Below, piece by piece: positions 34,318 through 45,349 of a stretch of DNA of 64,000 bases (its first letter is position 1; each line of letters begins with the position of its first letter). A program made the translations under genes and the position numbers. The stretch is from positions 49,720,001-49,784,000 of the forward strand of contig NC_068915.1 in the NCBI RefSeq assembly GCF_023091745.1, in the 5' to 3' direction. The stretch comes from Budorcas taxicolor. Taxonomy: Eukaryota; Chordata; Mammalia; Artiodactyla; Bovidae. The notes beneath the pieces were generated by a model, which worked only from the letters and a program-made list of their open reading frames with translations, searched no databases and had not been told where the DNA came from.

Positions 34318-34658
34318 TGTTATGCACTGAATATCCATGTCTTCCTCAAATGTGTACATATAACCTTCAATGTGATGGTATTAGGAGGTGGCTATATTTT
34401 GGAGGAAATTCGATTCAGATTAGGTCATGAGGATGGAGCCATCATGAGGGGATTAGCACCCTTCTAAGAAGAGATGGAGGTATTAAGGCTTCATCTACCC
34501 TTCCATGTGAAGATACAGTGAGAAGATCACTGTCTGTAAACCAGAAAAAAGATACTCACCAAAAACACTTCCCAGGTTCCAGAAGTGTGAGAAATAGATG
34601 TCTGTTCTTTAAGCTACTCAGTCTATGATCTTTAATTACAACAGTTCAGGCTAAGACA
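34318..34658 (+). mobile_element. MLT1/THE1-type MaLR solitary LTR
   Basis: It starts TGTTATGCACTGAATATCCA and contains CAATGTGATGGTATTAGGAG, GATTAGGTCATGAGGATGGA, GTGAGAAATAGATGTCTGTT and the end CAGGCTAAGACA. Flanking 5-base words TTAGG (34313-34317) and CTAGG (34659-34663) fit a decayed target duplication. No internal retroviral sequence accompanies it, as expected for a solitary LTR. Confidence 0.85.
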
Positions 34659-34992
34659 CTAGGCATTTTGCATAGTGATTATTCTACTCTCATTGATGAC
34701 AGACTTGATTCACTAAAAGCCCCTATGGGTGACCAATGTCATAAAAACTTTCATATACAATAGGGGGTCATTGGATGAAGGATTTTAAAAATGCATCTTA
34801 AATAACAGTTTTCAGTATATACACAGACATGATGTTGCTGTTATTGATATTTATTGATGATTAAAGACAAATTTGTTCTGGAAATAAAATGCTTCCTTCT
34901 TTCAATAGCTTAACAGAGAATTACTAGCTCACCAGATTTGAGCCTAAAAGCAGAACAGACTCATTTTACCCACTGATTTAAGTCTCTACTTT

Positions 34993-35483
34993 CTTATTAA
35001 AAAGCAGAGACATCACTTTGCCAACAAAGTTCTGTATAGTCAAACCTATGCTTTTTCTAGCACTCATACAATGGGTGTGAGAATCGGACCATAAAGAATA
35101 CTGAGTGCAGAAAAACTGATGCTTTTGAATTGTGATGCCAGAGAAGACTCGAGAGTCCCTTGGATTGCAAGGAGATTCAACGAGTCCATCCTAAAGGAAA
35201 TCAGTCCTAAATATTCATAGGAAGGACCGATGCTGAAGCTGAAACTCCAATATTTTGGCCATCTGATGTGAAGAGCTGACTCATTGGAAATGACCCTGAT
35301 ACTGGGAAAGATTGAAGGCAGAAGGAGAAAGAGGTGGCAGAGAATAAGATGGATGAGATGGTTAGATAGCATCACTGATTCAATAGATACAAATTTGAGA
35401 AAATTTTAGGAGATAGTGGAGACCAGCGTGCTGCAGTCCATGGTGTTTCAAACGGTCAGACATGACTGAGCAACTAAACAATG
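34993..35483 (+). mobile_element. BovB LINE 3' fragment
   Basis: It begins at AAAGCAGAGACATCACTTTG, passes CCTTGGATTGCAAGGAGATT and AGCTGAAACTCCAATATTTT, and ends at AGACATGACTGAGCAACTAA. It encodes only the C-terminal BovB region, with several frameshifts. Confidence 0.93.
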
Positions 35484-36765
35484 CCCTTCTTACAGGGACA
35501 GTTTTCCAACCAGAGGGCATCTGTTTTTCTGGAGTTAGCAGAGATCTCTATCCACCATCAATACAGAAACTTTACTTGCAATTTAGTCATGGCACACACC
35601 TGTCAATATTCTTTGCCCAGACTAAACTGTGGCAGGCTGAGAATGTGAGCGACTGTGCCCACCCAATGACTTTTCTGCCTATGAGTTTTCTCAAAATATG
35701 TGTCCTGCTCCTGATTTGTACACATGACCCCTTTGCCTAATTCAATGTTCTGCCTTCTAAAATTCATTTCTTCACAACTGATCTGATTCTATTAATAGAA
35801 ATTTCAAATATTTTGCTAATAGGAGGATATGCATCATAATCCTTAAATATCCTAATGTATATTGTTACCAGCATCAGGACTCATCATTTCAGAATCTGAG
35901 GACATTTAGCATCTCAGGACTTCATTCAAGAAAATTAATCTACTTTTCTTTCAAGAAAAAAATGTAACGATTGATGTTTATTTTAAACCATTTCCTATGG
36001 GTCTTGTTCAAACCACATCAGTTAGTCACATTTCACAATAAGTCTATAGACACACAAATGTAATACTTTTTAAAAATCGTGACAATTTTTTATGATCCCA
36101 TAATAATACTGACATTCATTCAACAAAATAAAAGACAGATATGAAGAGTTCCAAATGTGTAACTTGTTCTAATACTCTGTGATCAATTTTGCGATATCAC
36201 AATTTGCAGATCTCTAAATAGGTCATGTCTCTAAATAGGTCCTTGATATGTCCCTGACAATCATCAACATTTTTAAATTACACAAATTTTATGTAACATA
36301 AGGAAAGTATACTTTTGTAAGGATTTCCTCATGTATTCACTCACTCTCAAAAGTGCATATGTGACTGCAATCAAGAATATATTTAGTTTGTTGTTAAGAT
36401 ATTCTGAGGCATTTAACTGAGATGAGAAGAAAGTCTCTCTGTGATTGACATTACATAAGCCCATGTTTTTAAAATTTTCTGTTCATAGGTAGATAAATTC
36501 ACTGTATACAAAAGCATAATCTAACTGTAGAAGCTACAGCAAAGTGGAGTAGCCATTTTCATTGCTAAATTTGTTCTTAAGTTCTAAAATTAAGACATTG
36601 CTTTGTTTTTATCTTCAATTATTATTTAAACATTTCCCCTCCAAATAATCATCATGCCTTTAGGTCTGTATATATAAAGTGTTCACTGTCAAACTACAAA
36701 ATATTTTAATATATTTGTTAATATGAAGAAAAATATTACTTTTTGTTGAGTATTATTAAATTTTT
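35484..36765. other. Unassigned DNA
   Basis: The 92-codon frame at 35462-35740 begins inside the BovB tail and runs into unassigned sequence; no domain is recognised. Confidence 0.45.
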
Positions 36766-36968
36766 GTGTGAGTGAGTGAAAGTCACTCAGTCATGTCCAA
36801 CTCTTTGTGACCCCATGGACTATACAGTCCGTGAAATTCTCCATGCCAGAATAATAGAGTAGGTAGCCTTTCTCTTCTCCAGGGGATGTTCCCAACCCAT
36901 GTATCGAACCCAGGCCTACCACATTGCAGGCAGATTCTTTACCAGCTGAGCCACAAGGGAAGCCCAAC
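36766..36968 (-). mobile_element. Bov-tA SINE, full length
   Basis: AGTGAAAGTCACTCAGTCAT, a diverged body and the tRNA-head complement CTTTACCAGCTGAGCCACAA, ending GGGAAGCCCAAC. Confidence 0.92.
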
Positions 36969-37076
36969 TAGTGTATAAGTAAACAATAATTTTAGTAAGC
37001 TGCAAGTTGTTAATTTGCTACTAACTTGATGGTGATTTAACTTGTGATCAGTCATTTCACATTTTGTGTTCCTTTG

Positions 37077-37818
37077 TAGATGATACCACCTTTATGGCAG
37101 AAAGTGAAGAGAAATTAAAAAAGCCTCTTGATGAAAGTGAAAGAGGGAGTGAAAAACAAAGATCATGACATCTGGTCCCATCAATTCATGGGAAATAGGT
37201 GGGGAAACAGTATCAGACTTTATTTTTGGGGGCTCCAAAATCACTGCAGATGGTGACTGCAGCCATGAAATTAAAAGACGCTTACTCCTTGGAAGGAAAG
37301 TTATGACCAACCTAGATAGCATATTCAAAAGCAGAGACATTACTTTGCCAACTAAGGTCCGTCTAGTCAAGGCTATGGTTTTTCCAATGGTCGTGTATGG
37401 ATGTGAGAGTTGGACTGTGAAGAAAGCTGAGTGCTGAAGAATTGATGCTTTAACTGTGGTGTGGGAGAAGACTCTTGAGAGTCCCTTGGACTGCAAGGAG
37501 ATCCAACCAGTCTATTCTAAAGGAGATCAGCCCTGGGTGTTCTTTGGAAGGAATGATGCTAAAGCTGAAATTCCAGTACTTTGGCCACCTCATGCGAAGA
37601 GTTGACTCATTGGAAAAGACTCTGATGCTGGCAAGGATTATGGACAGAAGGAAAAGGGGACAACAGAGCATGAGATGGCTGGATGGCATCACTGACTCAA
37701 TGGACATGAGTTTGAGTGAACTCCAGGAGATGGTGATAGACAGGGAGGCCTGGCATGCTGCAATTCATTGGGTCACAAAGAGTCGGACACGACTGAGTGA
37801 GCTAACTGAACTGAACTG
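37077..37818 (+). mobile_element. BovB LINE, 3' part with two open coding segments
   Basis: The copy starts at the RT motif C codons (GATGATACCACCTTTATGGC) and runs to the 3' terminus (TGAACTGAACTGAA). Two coding segments survive: 37165-37437 (ITADGDCSHEIKRRLLLGRK, then AMVFPMVVYGCESWTVKKAE) and 37475-37819 (WTARRSNQSILKEISPG, then YFGHLMRRVDSLEKTLM, ending SRTRLSELTELN). A stop after the first and a frameshift split them. The minus-strand frames at 37092-37496 and 37450-37707 are shadows. Confidence 0.95.
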
Positions 37819-38262
37819 AAAAGTAACCATGTAAACTTGAATATTAGGAAAAATATTAGATTACCAAAATGATGGTAACCATCAAATAAGAACAAATTAG
37901 AACTGGGTTTCTTCTATTCTCCATTTTAACGTTTACAACTTTCTTTTCTCTCAACTCTGTACCATATTTTCTTGATGTTTCTTTGACTATCTTGTTTTAA
38001 TACATGAATTCACAAAAATATATATATATATATTCCTATTTAGAACAATGACAGCACCTATGACTCAGCTCTGAAGATAATTTTTCTAACCAATTCAACA
38101 AACGATTATTGATTATTCCTTATATTCAAAACTAGGGAAAATCAGCATAGCAACTACAGCTTTTCAATATATGTTCACCATTTATTGTTTTCAGTTGCTC
38201 CGTGTATTAATTCCAGGTGTGATTTAATTTTGGTGTATTTCTTATTTTCCTTAAAAGTAACC

Positions 38263-38314
<52 letters not shown>

Positions 38315-38613
38315 CAGAAATAAGCCTTAGGACCTGGATTTCTGCTAAACAAAATTCGGCACAAAGATTACAGCATATCATTTCCATTTTAAGTCATCCA
38401 AAATTGTGGAGATTATTTCAATTGCTGACTAATGGGACCTCATTTAGGTCAGGCTCAAATGGAACCAAGGTTGTGAAATATGAGAACAGCTCAAGTCAGC
38501 ACTAGGATTATGGGAGAAAGCTACCACCTCCCTGAAGCCGACTGAGTCATGGAATGTGAGATGGGTGATGAGGCATAAGACACTGGAACAAGGTTGTGAA
38601 ATAATGGTGCTCT
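37819..38613. other. Unassigned DNA with a TA microsatellite
   Basis: A short TA run is at about 38015-38031 and a long one at 38265-38309. No coding frame. Confidence 0.5.
38265..38309. repeat. (AT)n microsatellite
   Basis: About 22 uninterrupted AT units, the longest pure dinucleotide run in the window. Confidence 0.97.
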
Positions 38614-38905
38614 AGTGTTATGTGGCAATTGGCACCCCACTCCAGTACTCTTGCCTGGAAAATCCCATGGACAGAGGAGCCTCCTAGGGTGCAGTCCATG
38701 AGGTCGCTAAGAGTCGAGTGCGACTGAGCGACTTCACTTTCACTTTTCACTTTCATGCATTGGAGAAGGAAATGGCAACCCACTCCAGTGTTCTTGCCTG
38801 GAGAATCCCAGGGACAGGAGAGCCTGGTGGGCTGCCATCTATGGGGTCACACGGAGTTGGACACGACTGAAGCGACTTAGCAGCAGCGGCAGCAGTGTTA
38901 TGTGG
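38614..38905 (+). mobile_element. BOV-A2 SINE with perfect 12-base target-site duplication
   Basis: AGTGTTATGTGG occurs at 38614-38625 and 38894-38905. Between them lie a dimer of Bov-A units (GGCACCCCACTCCAGTACTC first, then GGCAACCCACTCCAGTGTTC), the TTTCACTTTCACTTTTCACT linker and an AGCAGCGGCAG tail. CpGs are retained. The insertion fell at the very start of a MaLR LTR. Confidence 0.96.
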
Positions 38906-39165
38906 TGGATTGTTTCCCCCCAAATTCATATGTTGAAGCCCTCACACCAAGTACCTCAGAAAGTTACTGAATTGAACAGCCTTTACAAAGGCAATTAAGG
39001 TAAAGTCACGTCACATGGGTGGGCCCTTATTTAATATGACTTCTCTCAGGAGAAGAGGCTGTTAGAACACAAACAACATAAAGGTAAAAGCTTGTGAGAG
39101 TACAGAGACAAGGTAGCTATCTGCAAACCAAGGAGAGAGTTCTTGGGAGAAATCACTAGCAACAG
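38616..39165 (+). mobile_element. MaLR-type LTR, split near its 5' end by BOV-A2
   Basis: The sequence on the two sides joins as TGTTATGTGG, then GTTTCCCCCCAAATTCATAT. The LTR continues with GTTGAAGCCCTCACACCAAG, GGGTGGGCCCTTATTTAATA and CTGCAAACCAAGGAGAGAGT, then fades before the polyadenylation region. Probably MLT1/MST-type. Confidence 0.75.
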
Positions 39166-39189
39166 TAAGTAGAACTGCTATGAATATGC

Positions 39190-40130
39190 AAGGGTAGTCA
39201 TTTTGTATATATCACTTCTGCTCAGTAAGTATCATTTGTTCCATATCTTTCCCAGTACTTGATATTTTCATTCTTAAAAATTGTCTTAAGCTTTTAATCT
39301 TTAAATTTTTAATCATTTTACTGGATGTAATATGGTATCCATTATAGCTTTCATTTTCATTTCTCTGATGATTGAACATGTTGACCACCATTTACTTACT
39401 TGACATTTGTATATCTCCCTTGATAAACCTGTGTTCAAGTCTTCCACTCATGAAAAAAGTAAATTCTTTGACTTTTATTTTTCAACTGTAAGATTTATCT
39501 ATATTATTTCAACAGAAATAATTTTAGATATGTGTATTATGAATATTTACTTCCATATGTAGCCTTCTTTTCATTTTCTTATGGTGACTTTTGATGAGCA
39601 GAAGTTTTCCATTTTCATGGTATACAATTTTTTCTTTTATGATTAGTTATTTTTGCATCCTCTGTAAAATGCCTTCTCTTATCATGACTGAGAAAATATT
39701 TTCCTTTTAACCTTTCATTCGTAGATATGTTATATAGATATGTTTTTAGGTCTATGAAATATCTCAAATTGACTTTGATGTATATTATAAGATGAGGTTT
39801 GTGGGTTTATTTTCAATGTAATTATCTACTTGTGTCAATATGACTTGTTAAAATTTTTTATTTCTCATTTCATTTCTTTAGTCCTTGGTGAATCTGTGTC
39901 TAAATACCCTCTTCTTTTCCACTGGACTATTCATCTATGATTATGCCAATGACATATTATCTCAAACACAGTAATTTTATAGTCAATTGTGAAATCAGTT
40001 AATGTGGGTACTCCAACTATTGTCTTTATTTTCTAGATAATTTTGGCAACTCAAGATTATCTCATTTCCCTACAGTTTTGCAATCAGCATGGCAATTTCT
40101 ACAAAAACAACTACTGAAGTTTAAATGAGT
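39190..40130 (-). mobile_element. Old L1 ORF2 fragment, antisense
   Basis: Landmarks on the plus strand: TTTCATTTTCATTTCTCTGA, TGATGAGCAGAAGTTTTCCA, AATTGACTTTGATGTATATT, TGGACTATTCATCTATGATT and AGATAATTTTGGCAACTCAA. These are complements of L1 ORF2, and no frame is open. Confidence 0.7.
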
Positions 40131-40944
40131 TGTATGTATGTATATGTGTAGTGACATTAAGTTATAATTTTGTACAAATATGTGTAAATACAGATGTAGA
40201 ACTCTATTTGTATATATCTAATAAAGATATATCTTTCTCAGATATATTTTTTGGGAATATACTATGTTGTCAGCAACACTAAAGAAGAAAGGAAAGATAC
40301 TGTTAATCATGGGTGATAGAAGTTGATCAGAAGTTGGGCTCTTTAAATGTCCTGATTTATCGATCAGAAAGCTGAAGCAGACTGAGTTAATTATCGTGTT
40401 ATTTTTCTTCTTTCAAATTCTCAAAATAAATTGAGTTTACAGCATAGAGGTACTTTTCCAGGATCACATAGATGGCTAATGGAATATTTCTATAATTCCA
40501 TCCAGTGTTCTTTCAAACAATTACAGATGCTATCACAAGTTCCAGTTCCTAGAATATCATACCGCCCAAATTAAAAAGACACATTTGGAAAATAAATCAT
40601 ACTATTGTGATTAATATATTCTACTCCAGCAAATGGTGTGTTCTACTTCTATTGTTCATTGTGTTTTGTGCCTTGATTTTTTTTTTTCCTTTTCCATGTA
40701 TCTGAAAGTTATTACAATCATTCAAAGTCAAGGTTTAAATTTTTAATGAATTTTATCATTTGCTATTGACAGGTTTGTTAAAGTATACTCTGTATGCATC
40801 TTTTATTTCTAGTAACAAGAGTTCTGTGTACAGTACAAAAAGAAGACAAGCATCTTAAAGAATTATAACTCTCATCATATTGCCAGCAAAACCTCTTATA
40901 TGGGTACTTGGAAAATAAATATTGATTAGGTAATAGTAACAATA
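40131..40944. other. Unassigned AT-rich DNA
   Basis: No recognised element. Confidence 0.45.
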
Positions 40945-41160
40945 TAACCATGGCTAACATTTATGATGTCTTTACTATGTCCAGACATTTTTCTAATTTT
41001 TTTTTTGTTTTTTTACTTTATGACTCAGGTGCTTTTATTGTGCTCATTTGAAAAATGAGAACACAGTTGATGTTAAAGAACTTGCCCAGTTCATAACTCT
41101 GATAGTGGAGAGGTTGGGAACAAGCTTAGATAATCTGATTTCAGGATCTTATGAATAGAA
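40945..41160 (-). mobile_element. Probable MIR SINE, antisense
   Basis: The plus strand shows CATGGCTAACATTTATGATG, CTTTACTATGTCCAGACATT, GAAAAATGAGAACACAGTTG, AAGAACTTGCCCAGTTCATA and GATTTCAGGATCTT. This is the MIR complement order with a T-run inserted. Confidence 0.6.
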
Positions 41161-41579
41161 CACTAGACTATAAAGGCTTTCATGATCAACATTGAAAATG
41201 TATCATTTCTTTTAAATTTTGGCTAAATAGCATTGCAAACTGTGTTTTTATTTTATGTATATCTTTATATACTTTCCTTCTTAATGTCAAACTAAATTAA
41301 AATCTCTTTTGGTTAATTATAATAAAAGCAACAAGATCTCTATGACTAATAATTTAATTTCTAAACTATTTAAGATTCAAAGAAAAAAGGCAGCATTAAC
41401 ATTTTTAGTATGGACCTACCCTTAGATAGTTGAGAATACTGGATCTCTTTTAGGGTTAGGGAAAATGTGTTTGGATAAATTTAAAGGTTTAATAAATTAT
41501 TGCCGTCTTTTTAATGTTGATATTGGTGATTTAGTTATGGTAAGATATTTCTTACCCTCCAATAAAAATTTAGTGAACT
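41161..41579. other. Unassigned AT-rich DNA
   Basis: No recognised element. Confidence 0.45.
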
Positions 41580-41870
41580 GCCGGGATGTCCATGGTGGTC
41601 CAATAATTAAGATTCCATGCTTCAAGGGGCCAGAGGTTAGATAAAACCATAAAGAATTTGTCTACACTGAAGGAGACCCAGTTCATTTCCTGGGTTGGGA
41701 AGATCCTCTGGAGAAGGAAATGACAACTGACTCCAGTATTCTAGCCTGGAGAATCCCATGAACAAAGGAGCCTGGTGGGCTACAGTAATAGGGTCATAAA
41801 AGACTGAGCAACTAACACTATGGAACTAAAATCCCTCATGCCACAACAGAGCAAGCAAAAAAATAGAAAA
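41580..41870 (+). mobile_element. CHR-type cetartiodactyl SINE, split by a Bov-tA
   Basis: The left piece GTCCATGGTGGTCCAATAAT with GATTCCATGCTTCAAGGGGC matches the tRNA-derived head of CHR SINEs shared by whales, hippos and ruminants. The right piece GGAACTAAAATCCCTCATGC with CACAACAGAGCAAGC and an A-rich end matches its 3' part. A Bov-tA of about 175 bases lies between. Confidence 0.72.
41646..41818 (+). mobile_element. Bov-tA SINE inside a CHR SINE
   Basis: CATAAAGAATTTGTCTACAC, GAAGGAGACCCAGTTCATTT, CCTGGGTTGGGAAGATCCTC and AAAAGACTGAGCAACTAACA follow the Bov-tA order. The copy is diverged. Confidence 0.88.
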
Positions 41871-42096
41871 GAGTGAACTGCCAAGTCCTGCATAAGGAGG
41901 ACAATTCTTTTGTTTGTACCCAGGATCACATGCCCTCTTGCCTAATTAAAGCATCTCTCCAGGCACTCCTCCTCTCTCTTCTGAATAATTAGCTTCTTTC
42001 CATTATCTTGAAATTCTAACTTATCTTTACACATGCTGATTTTTGTTCTAACATGTCACATCCCTCCTCAAACTCTACAACAGTTTCCTATCCATA

Positions 42097-42802
42097 TTCA
42101 TTTCCTATGGCCTATGAAACAAGTTACCGCAAACACAAAGTGAAGTGAAGTCACTCAGTCGTGTCTGACTCTTTGCGACCCTGTGGACGGTAGCCCACCA
42201 GGCTCCTTCGTCCATGGGATTCTCCAGGTAAGAATACTGGAGTGGGTTGCCATTTCCTTCTCCAGGAGATCTTCTGGACCCAGAGATCAAACCCAGGTCC
42301 CCTGTATTGCAGGCAGACACTTTAACCTCTGAGCCACCAGGGGAGACCCCAAACATGGGTTGCTTTAAAAAACACATTTATTTTCATACTGCCTGCCGAT
42401 CAGAAGTCCAAAATCAAATCACTAGACTAAAATCAAGGAGTTAACAAGATGCTCTAGGGCAATAGCATTTTCTAGCCTTTTTTAGGCTCTAGAATCACAT
42501 TCCTTACTTTCTGAGTTTTGAAGTTCTTTCCTATGTCATTAAAGCTAGAAGTATAACATCTTATTTCAGCAGTCTCATTGTTTCTTCCTCTGTGTCAAAA
42601 TTCTACCTTCCTCCCTCTTATAATGATCCTTGTGAAAACATTTATGATCAATGTGGATAATCTATAATAATCTCCTCATCAAGATCCTTAACTGAGTCAC
42701 ATTTGGAAAGTTCATTTCATCATACAAAGTAACATTCATAGATTCCAGGGGAGAGGACCTTGATATCTAAAGGAAGGGTGTGGCATTATTCAACCTTCTC
42801 TC
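42097..42802 (-). mobile_element. MLT1-type MaLR LTR, antisense, split by a Bov-tA
   Basis: TTCATTTCCTATGGCCTATG, GAAACAAGTTACCGCAAACA, then after the SINE AAAACACATTTATTTTCATA, ATCAGAAGTCCAAAATCAAA, CTAAAATCAAGGAGTTAACA and GTGTGGCATTATTCAACC follow the MLT1 complement from 3' to 5' end. Confidence 0.75.
42137..42352 (-). mobile_element. Bov-tA SINE inside an MLT1 LTR
   Basis: AAGTGAAGTCACTCAGTCGT, TTGCCATTTCCTTCTCCAGG, CAGGCAGACACTTTAACCTC and GAGCCACCAGGGGAGACCCC. Well preserved compared with the host LTR. Confidence 0.94.
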
Positions 42803-43345
42803 AAATAATATTGGATAAAATATCTTAAAAAGACCTGATCTTGTCTGGACTCCAACACCTTCTCTGGCCTAATGCACTATCATTGAGGCTTTGCTACTGT
42901 CTTCTGAGTGCAGCGACTTCTTGGATATTCCCTTTGCATACCAACTGTTCTCCTACTTCAGATACTTTGCAAATGGTGTGTCTTCTGATTCAAAAGCTCT
43001 TAGATAAACACTGGACTACATCCTTCACCTTTCCATTGATCTCTTTCACAATGTTGCACTATCACAGATTTCCAACACCAGATAAGAGCATAGTAGCATC
43101 TACCTCATCCCCATTATTTCCCTAAATTGCATTCCCTTTTTTCTACATCATGATCATCTCCCAACACATAAATGTATTTTGTTTGTCTCTACCTACTAGA
43201 GAGGGTAGGGAGCTCTCTAGGCTATAAACTCCCTGATTGCAGAAGCTGTATTTGTATCACTGTTGTGTCTCCAGTGCCTAGAAGAACACTCACGTCGTGT
43301 GTCAGTGTTTTCAAGTCCATAGGTCCTGGATTTGTAAGTGAGATT

Positions 43346-43814
43346 CCTCCTGCAACAAGAAACAAAACAAAACAAAACAAGGATTATAAATCAGCATAAC
43401 TGAAATGATAGATAAGTAATTTATTTTGAATCAAAGGAAAGTCCAAAAAACAACAAAATGGATATTTCACTCCATTCATTGCAAATTACACCAAATGTTT
43501 ATGTTATAATTTATCTCTAAAAAGGTATGAAAAAACATAAAGAGAAACTGTGGTTATGTATCAATTACCCAAAACATTAACTCATAGCACAGAACTCTAA
43601 AGACCTGAGGATTTTATTACAATCACCCATTTATTTTCCAATAGGATTGTATATATAATGATTAATTCTGGCTTAATATTCAACATAAACGTTAAAGAAG
43701 AAAAAAAAATCTTTTGGAGTATCTGGCATAATATTTGGATGCAAATTATTCAGTCTGGGTAAAAGCTCTGTCATCTATTTGCTGTTTGACCTCTGCTACA
43801 AAGTACTCTATACA
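43346..43814. other. Unassigned DNA with an AAAAC microsatellite
   Basis: A short (AAAAC)n run is at 43361-43380. No gene recognised. Confidence 0.5.
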
Positions 43815-44597
43815 GATTGCTGGGAGAAATATCAATAACCTCAGATATGCTGGTGGCACCACACTTATGGCAGAAAGCAAAGAAGAAATAAAAAGCCTCT
43901 TGATGAAAGTGAAAGAGGAGAGTGAAAAAGTTGGCTTACAGGTCAACATTCAGAAAACTAAGATCATGGCAGCCTATCCCATCACTTCATGGCAAATAGA
44001 TGCGGAAACAGTGGCTGACTTTATTTTGGGGGGCTCCAAAATCACTGCAGATGGTGACTGCACCCATGAAATTAAAATATGCTTACTTCTTGGAAGAAAA
44101 GTTATGACCAACCTAGACCACATATTAAAAAGCAGAGACATTACTTTGTCAACAAAGTTTTCCAGTGGTCATGTATGGATGTGAGAGTTGGACTGTAAAG
44201 AAAGCTGAGCACTGAAGAATTGATGCTTTTAACTGTGCTTTTGGAAAAGACTCTTGAGAGTCCCTTGGACTGCAAGGAGATCCAACCAGTCCATCCTAAA
44301 GGAAATCAGTCCTGAATATTCATTGGAAGGACTGATGTTGAAGCTAAAACTCTAATACTTTGACCACCTGATGTGAAGAACTGACTCATTTGAAAAGACC
44401 CTGATGCTGGGAACGATTGAAGGTGGGAGAAGAAGGGAACAACAGAGGATGAGATGGTTGGATGGCATCATTGACTCAATGGACATGAGTTTGAGTAGAT
44501 CCTCAGAGTTGGTGATGGACAGGGAGGCCTGGTGTGCTTCAGTCCATGGGGTTGCAAAGTGTTGGACATGACTGAGTGATGAACTGAACTGAACAAC
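43815..44597 (+). mobile_element. BovB LINE, 3' part
   Basis: It begins at GATTGCTGGGAGAAATATCA just before RT motif C and runs to ACTGAGTGATGAACTGAACT. An internal deletion of about 27 bases lies at 44155-44160, where the consensus VRLVKAMVF codons are missing. Confidence 0.95.
43816..44184 (+). pseudogene. BovB RT motif C and connection region, catalytic residues lost
   Basis: The frame reads IAGRNINNLRYAGGTTLMAE, then KSLLMKVKEESEKVGLQVN, then SKITADGDCTHEIKICLLLG. Motif C should be YADD; here it is YAGG (codons at 43848-43859), because both GAT and GAC changed A to G at the second base. The element was already truncated at insertion, so the change is post-insertion decay. The frame dies after the deletion near 44157. 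Confidence 0.92.
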
Positions 44598-44837
44598 AAA
44601 GTGCTCGAAGAAAAAATTATTCTTCTAAGAAAATGATGGTAAACACCTCATTCATCATGAAATGGAAGTTAAATCTCATATGCGAAATTGATTTGCAAAC
44701 TGTAAATACCAACATTAATATTTTTACTAAAGAAATAACAGTTCTACTTGTAATATTTCTCATGGATTTATTCAATTTATTTTTTCAAAAACTAATCTTA
44801 TTCAAGGACTAATTTTATCAACTTGTAGGCATATTAG

Positions 44838-44863
44838 TAGAGAGAGAGAGAGAAATATATTAC

Positions 44864-44896
<33 letters not shown>

Positions 44897-44905
44897 ATAC
44901 ACACA
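44838..44905. repeat. (AG)n and (AC)n microsatellites
   Basis: About eight AG units (44838-44853), then AAATATATTACC, then about 15-20 AC units with ATAC interruptions. Confidence 0.95.
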
Positions 44906-44948
44906 AAGTGTATTTAGAAAATCTCTCAGACTGAACAAGCCCTGGGAA

Positions 44949-45027
44949 ATGGTGAAGGACAGGGAAGCCTGGCCTGTTGTAGTCCATGAGATCTCAGAGT
45001 CTGACATGTCTGAGTGACTGAACAACA
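44949..45027 (+). mobile_element. BovB 3'-terminal fragment
   Basis: AATGGTGAAGGACAGGGAAG, CCTGGCCTGTTGTAGTCCAT and GAGTGACTGAACAACAG form the last 80 bases of BovB. It follows the AC microsatellite and another BovB copy about 350 bases upstream. Confidence 0.82.
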
Positions 45028-45349
45028 GATGGAACCAAAGAGGTGGTAACCAATATTATTGATTACTTAGGTATTTTGAATACTACTATATCACCTTGTA
45101 TATGTTATTTTTTAATCCTAAAATATGCCATTTTGATTATAATTGGAAATTTACAGATATTTGTTTTCTCAAAGGCACAGAGAATTATAGATTATTTCTA
45201 GGATGTTGAAGAAATCAAGTTGTTCAGCCCACAACTTCTTTCCTCCCACCTCCCATCAATTATTAGTTGAGTTTCCTGGTGAAGTGATACTGGTGTTCTA
45301 AATATTTCTGTATAACAGCAAATGTACTGATACATTTTTTTTTTTTGCA
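45028..45349. other. Unassigned DNA
   Basis: No element recognised; a T run precedes the next SINE. Confidence 0.45.

Larger units (their letters stand above)
41950..43345 (+). mobile_element. L2 LINE, split by an MLT1 LTR
   Basis: The left part (41950-42096) includes GTCACATCCCTCCTCAAACT and CTACAACAGTTTCCTATCC. The right part (42803-43345) includes TCTGGCCTAATGCACTATCA, CTACTAGAGAGGGTAGGGAG and GTGTCTCCAGTGCCTAGAAG. This is the diagnostic order of L2 near its 3' end. The 94-codon frame at 42841-43125 falls in it and has no coding value. Confidence 0.65.

Noticed and set aside
42841..43125. 94-codon frame resembling a small secreted protein
   Set aside because: It lies in sequence matching the L2 LINE 3' region, and its hydrophobic content follows from C/T-rich DNA.
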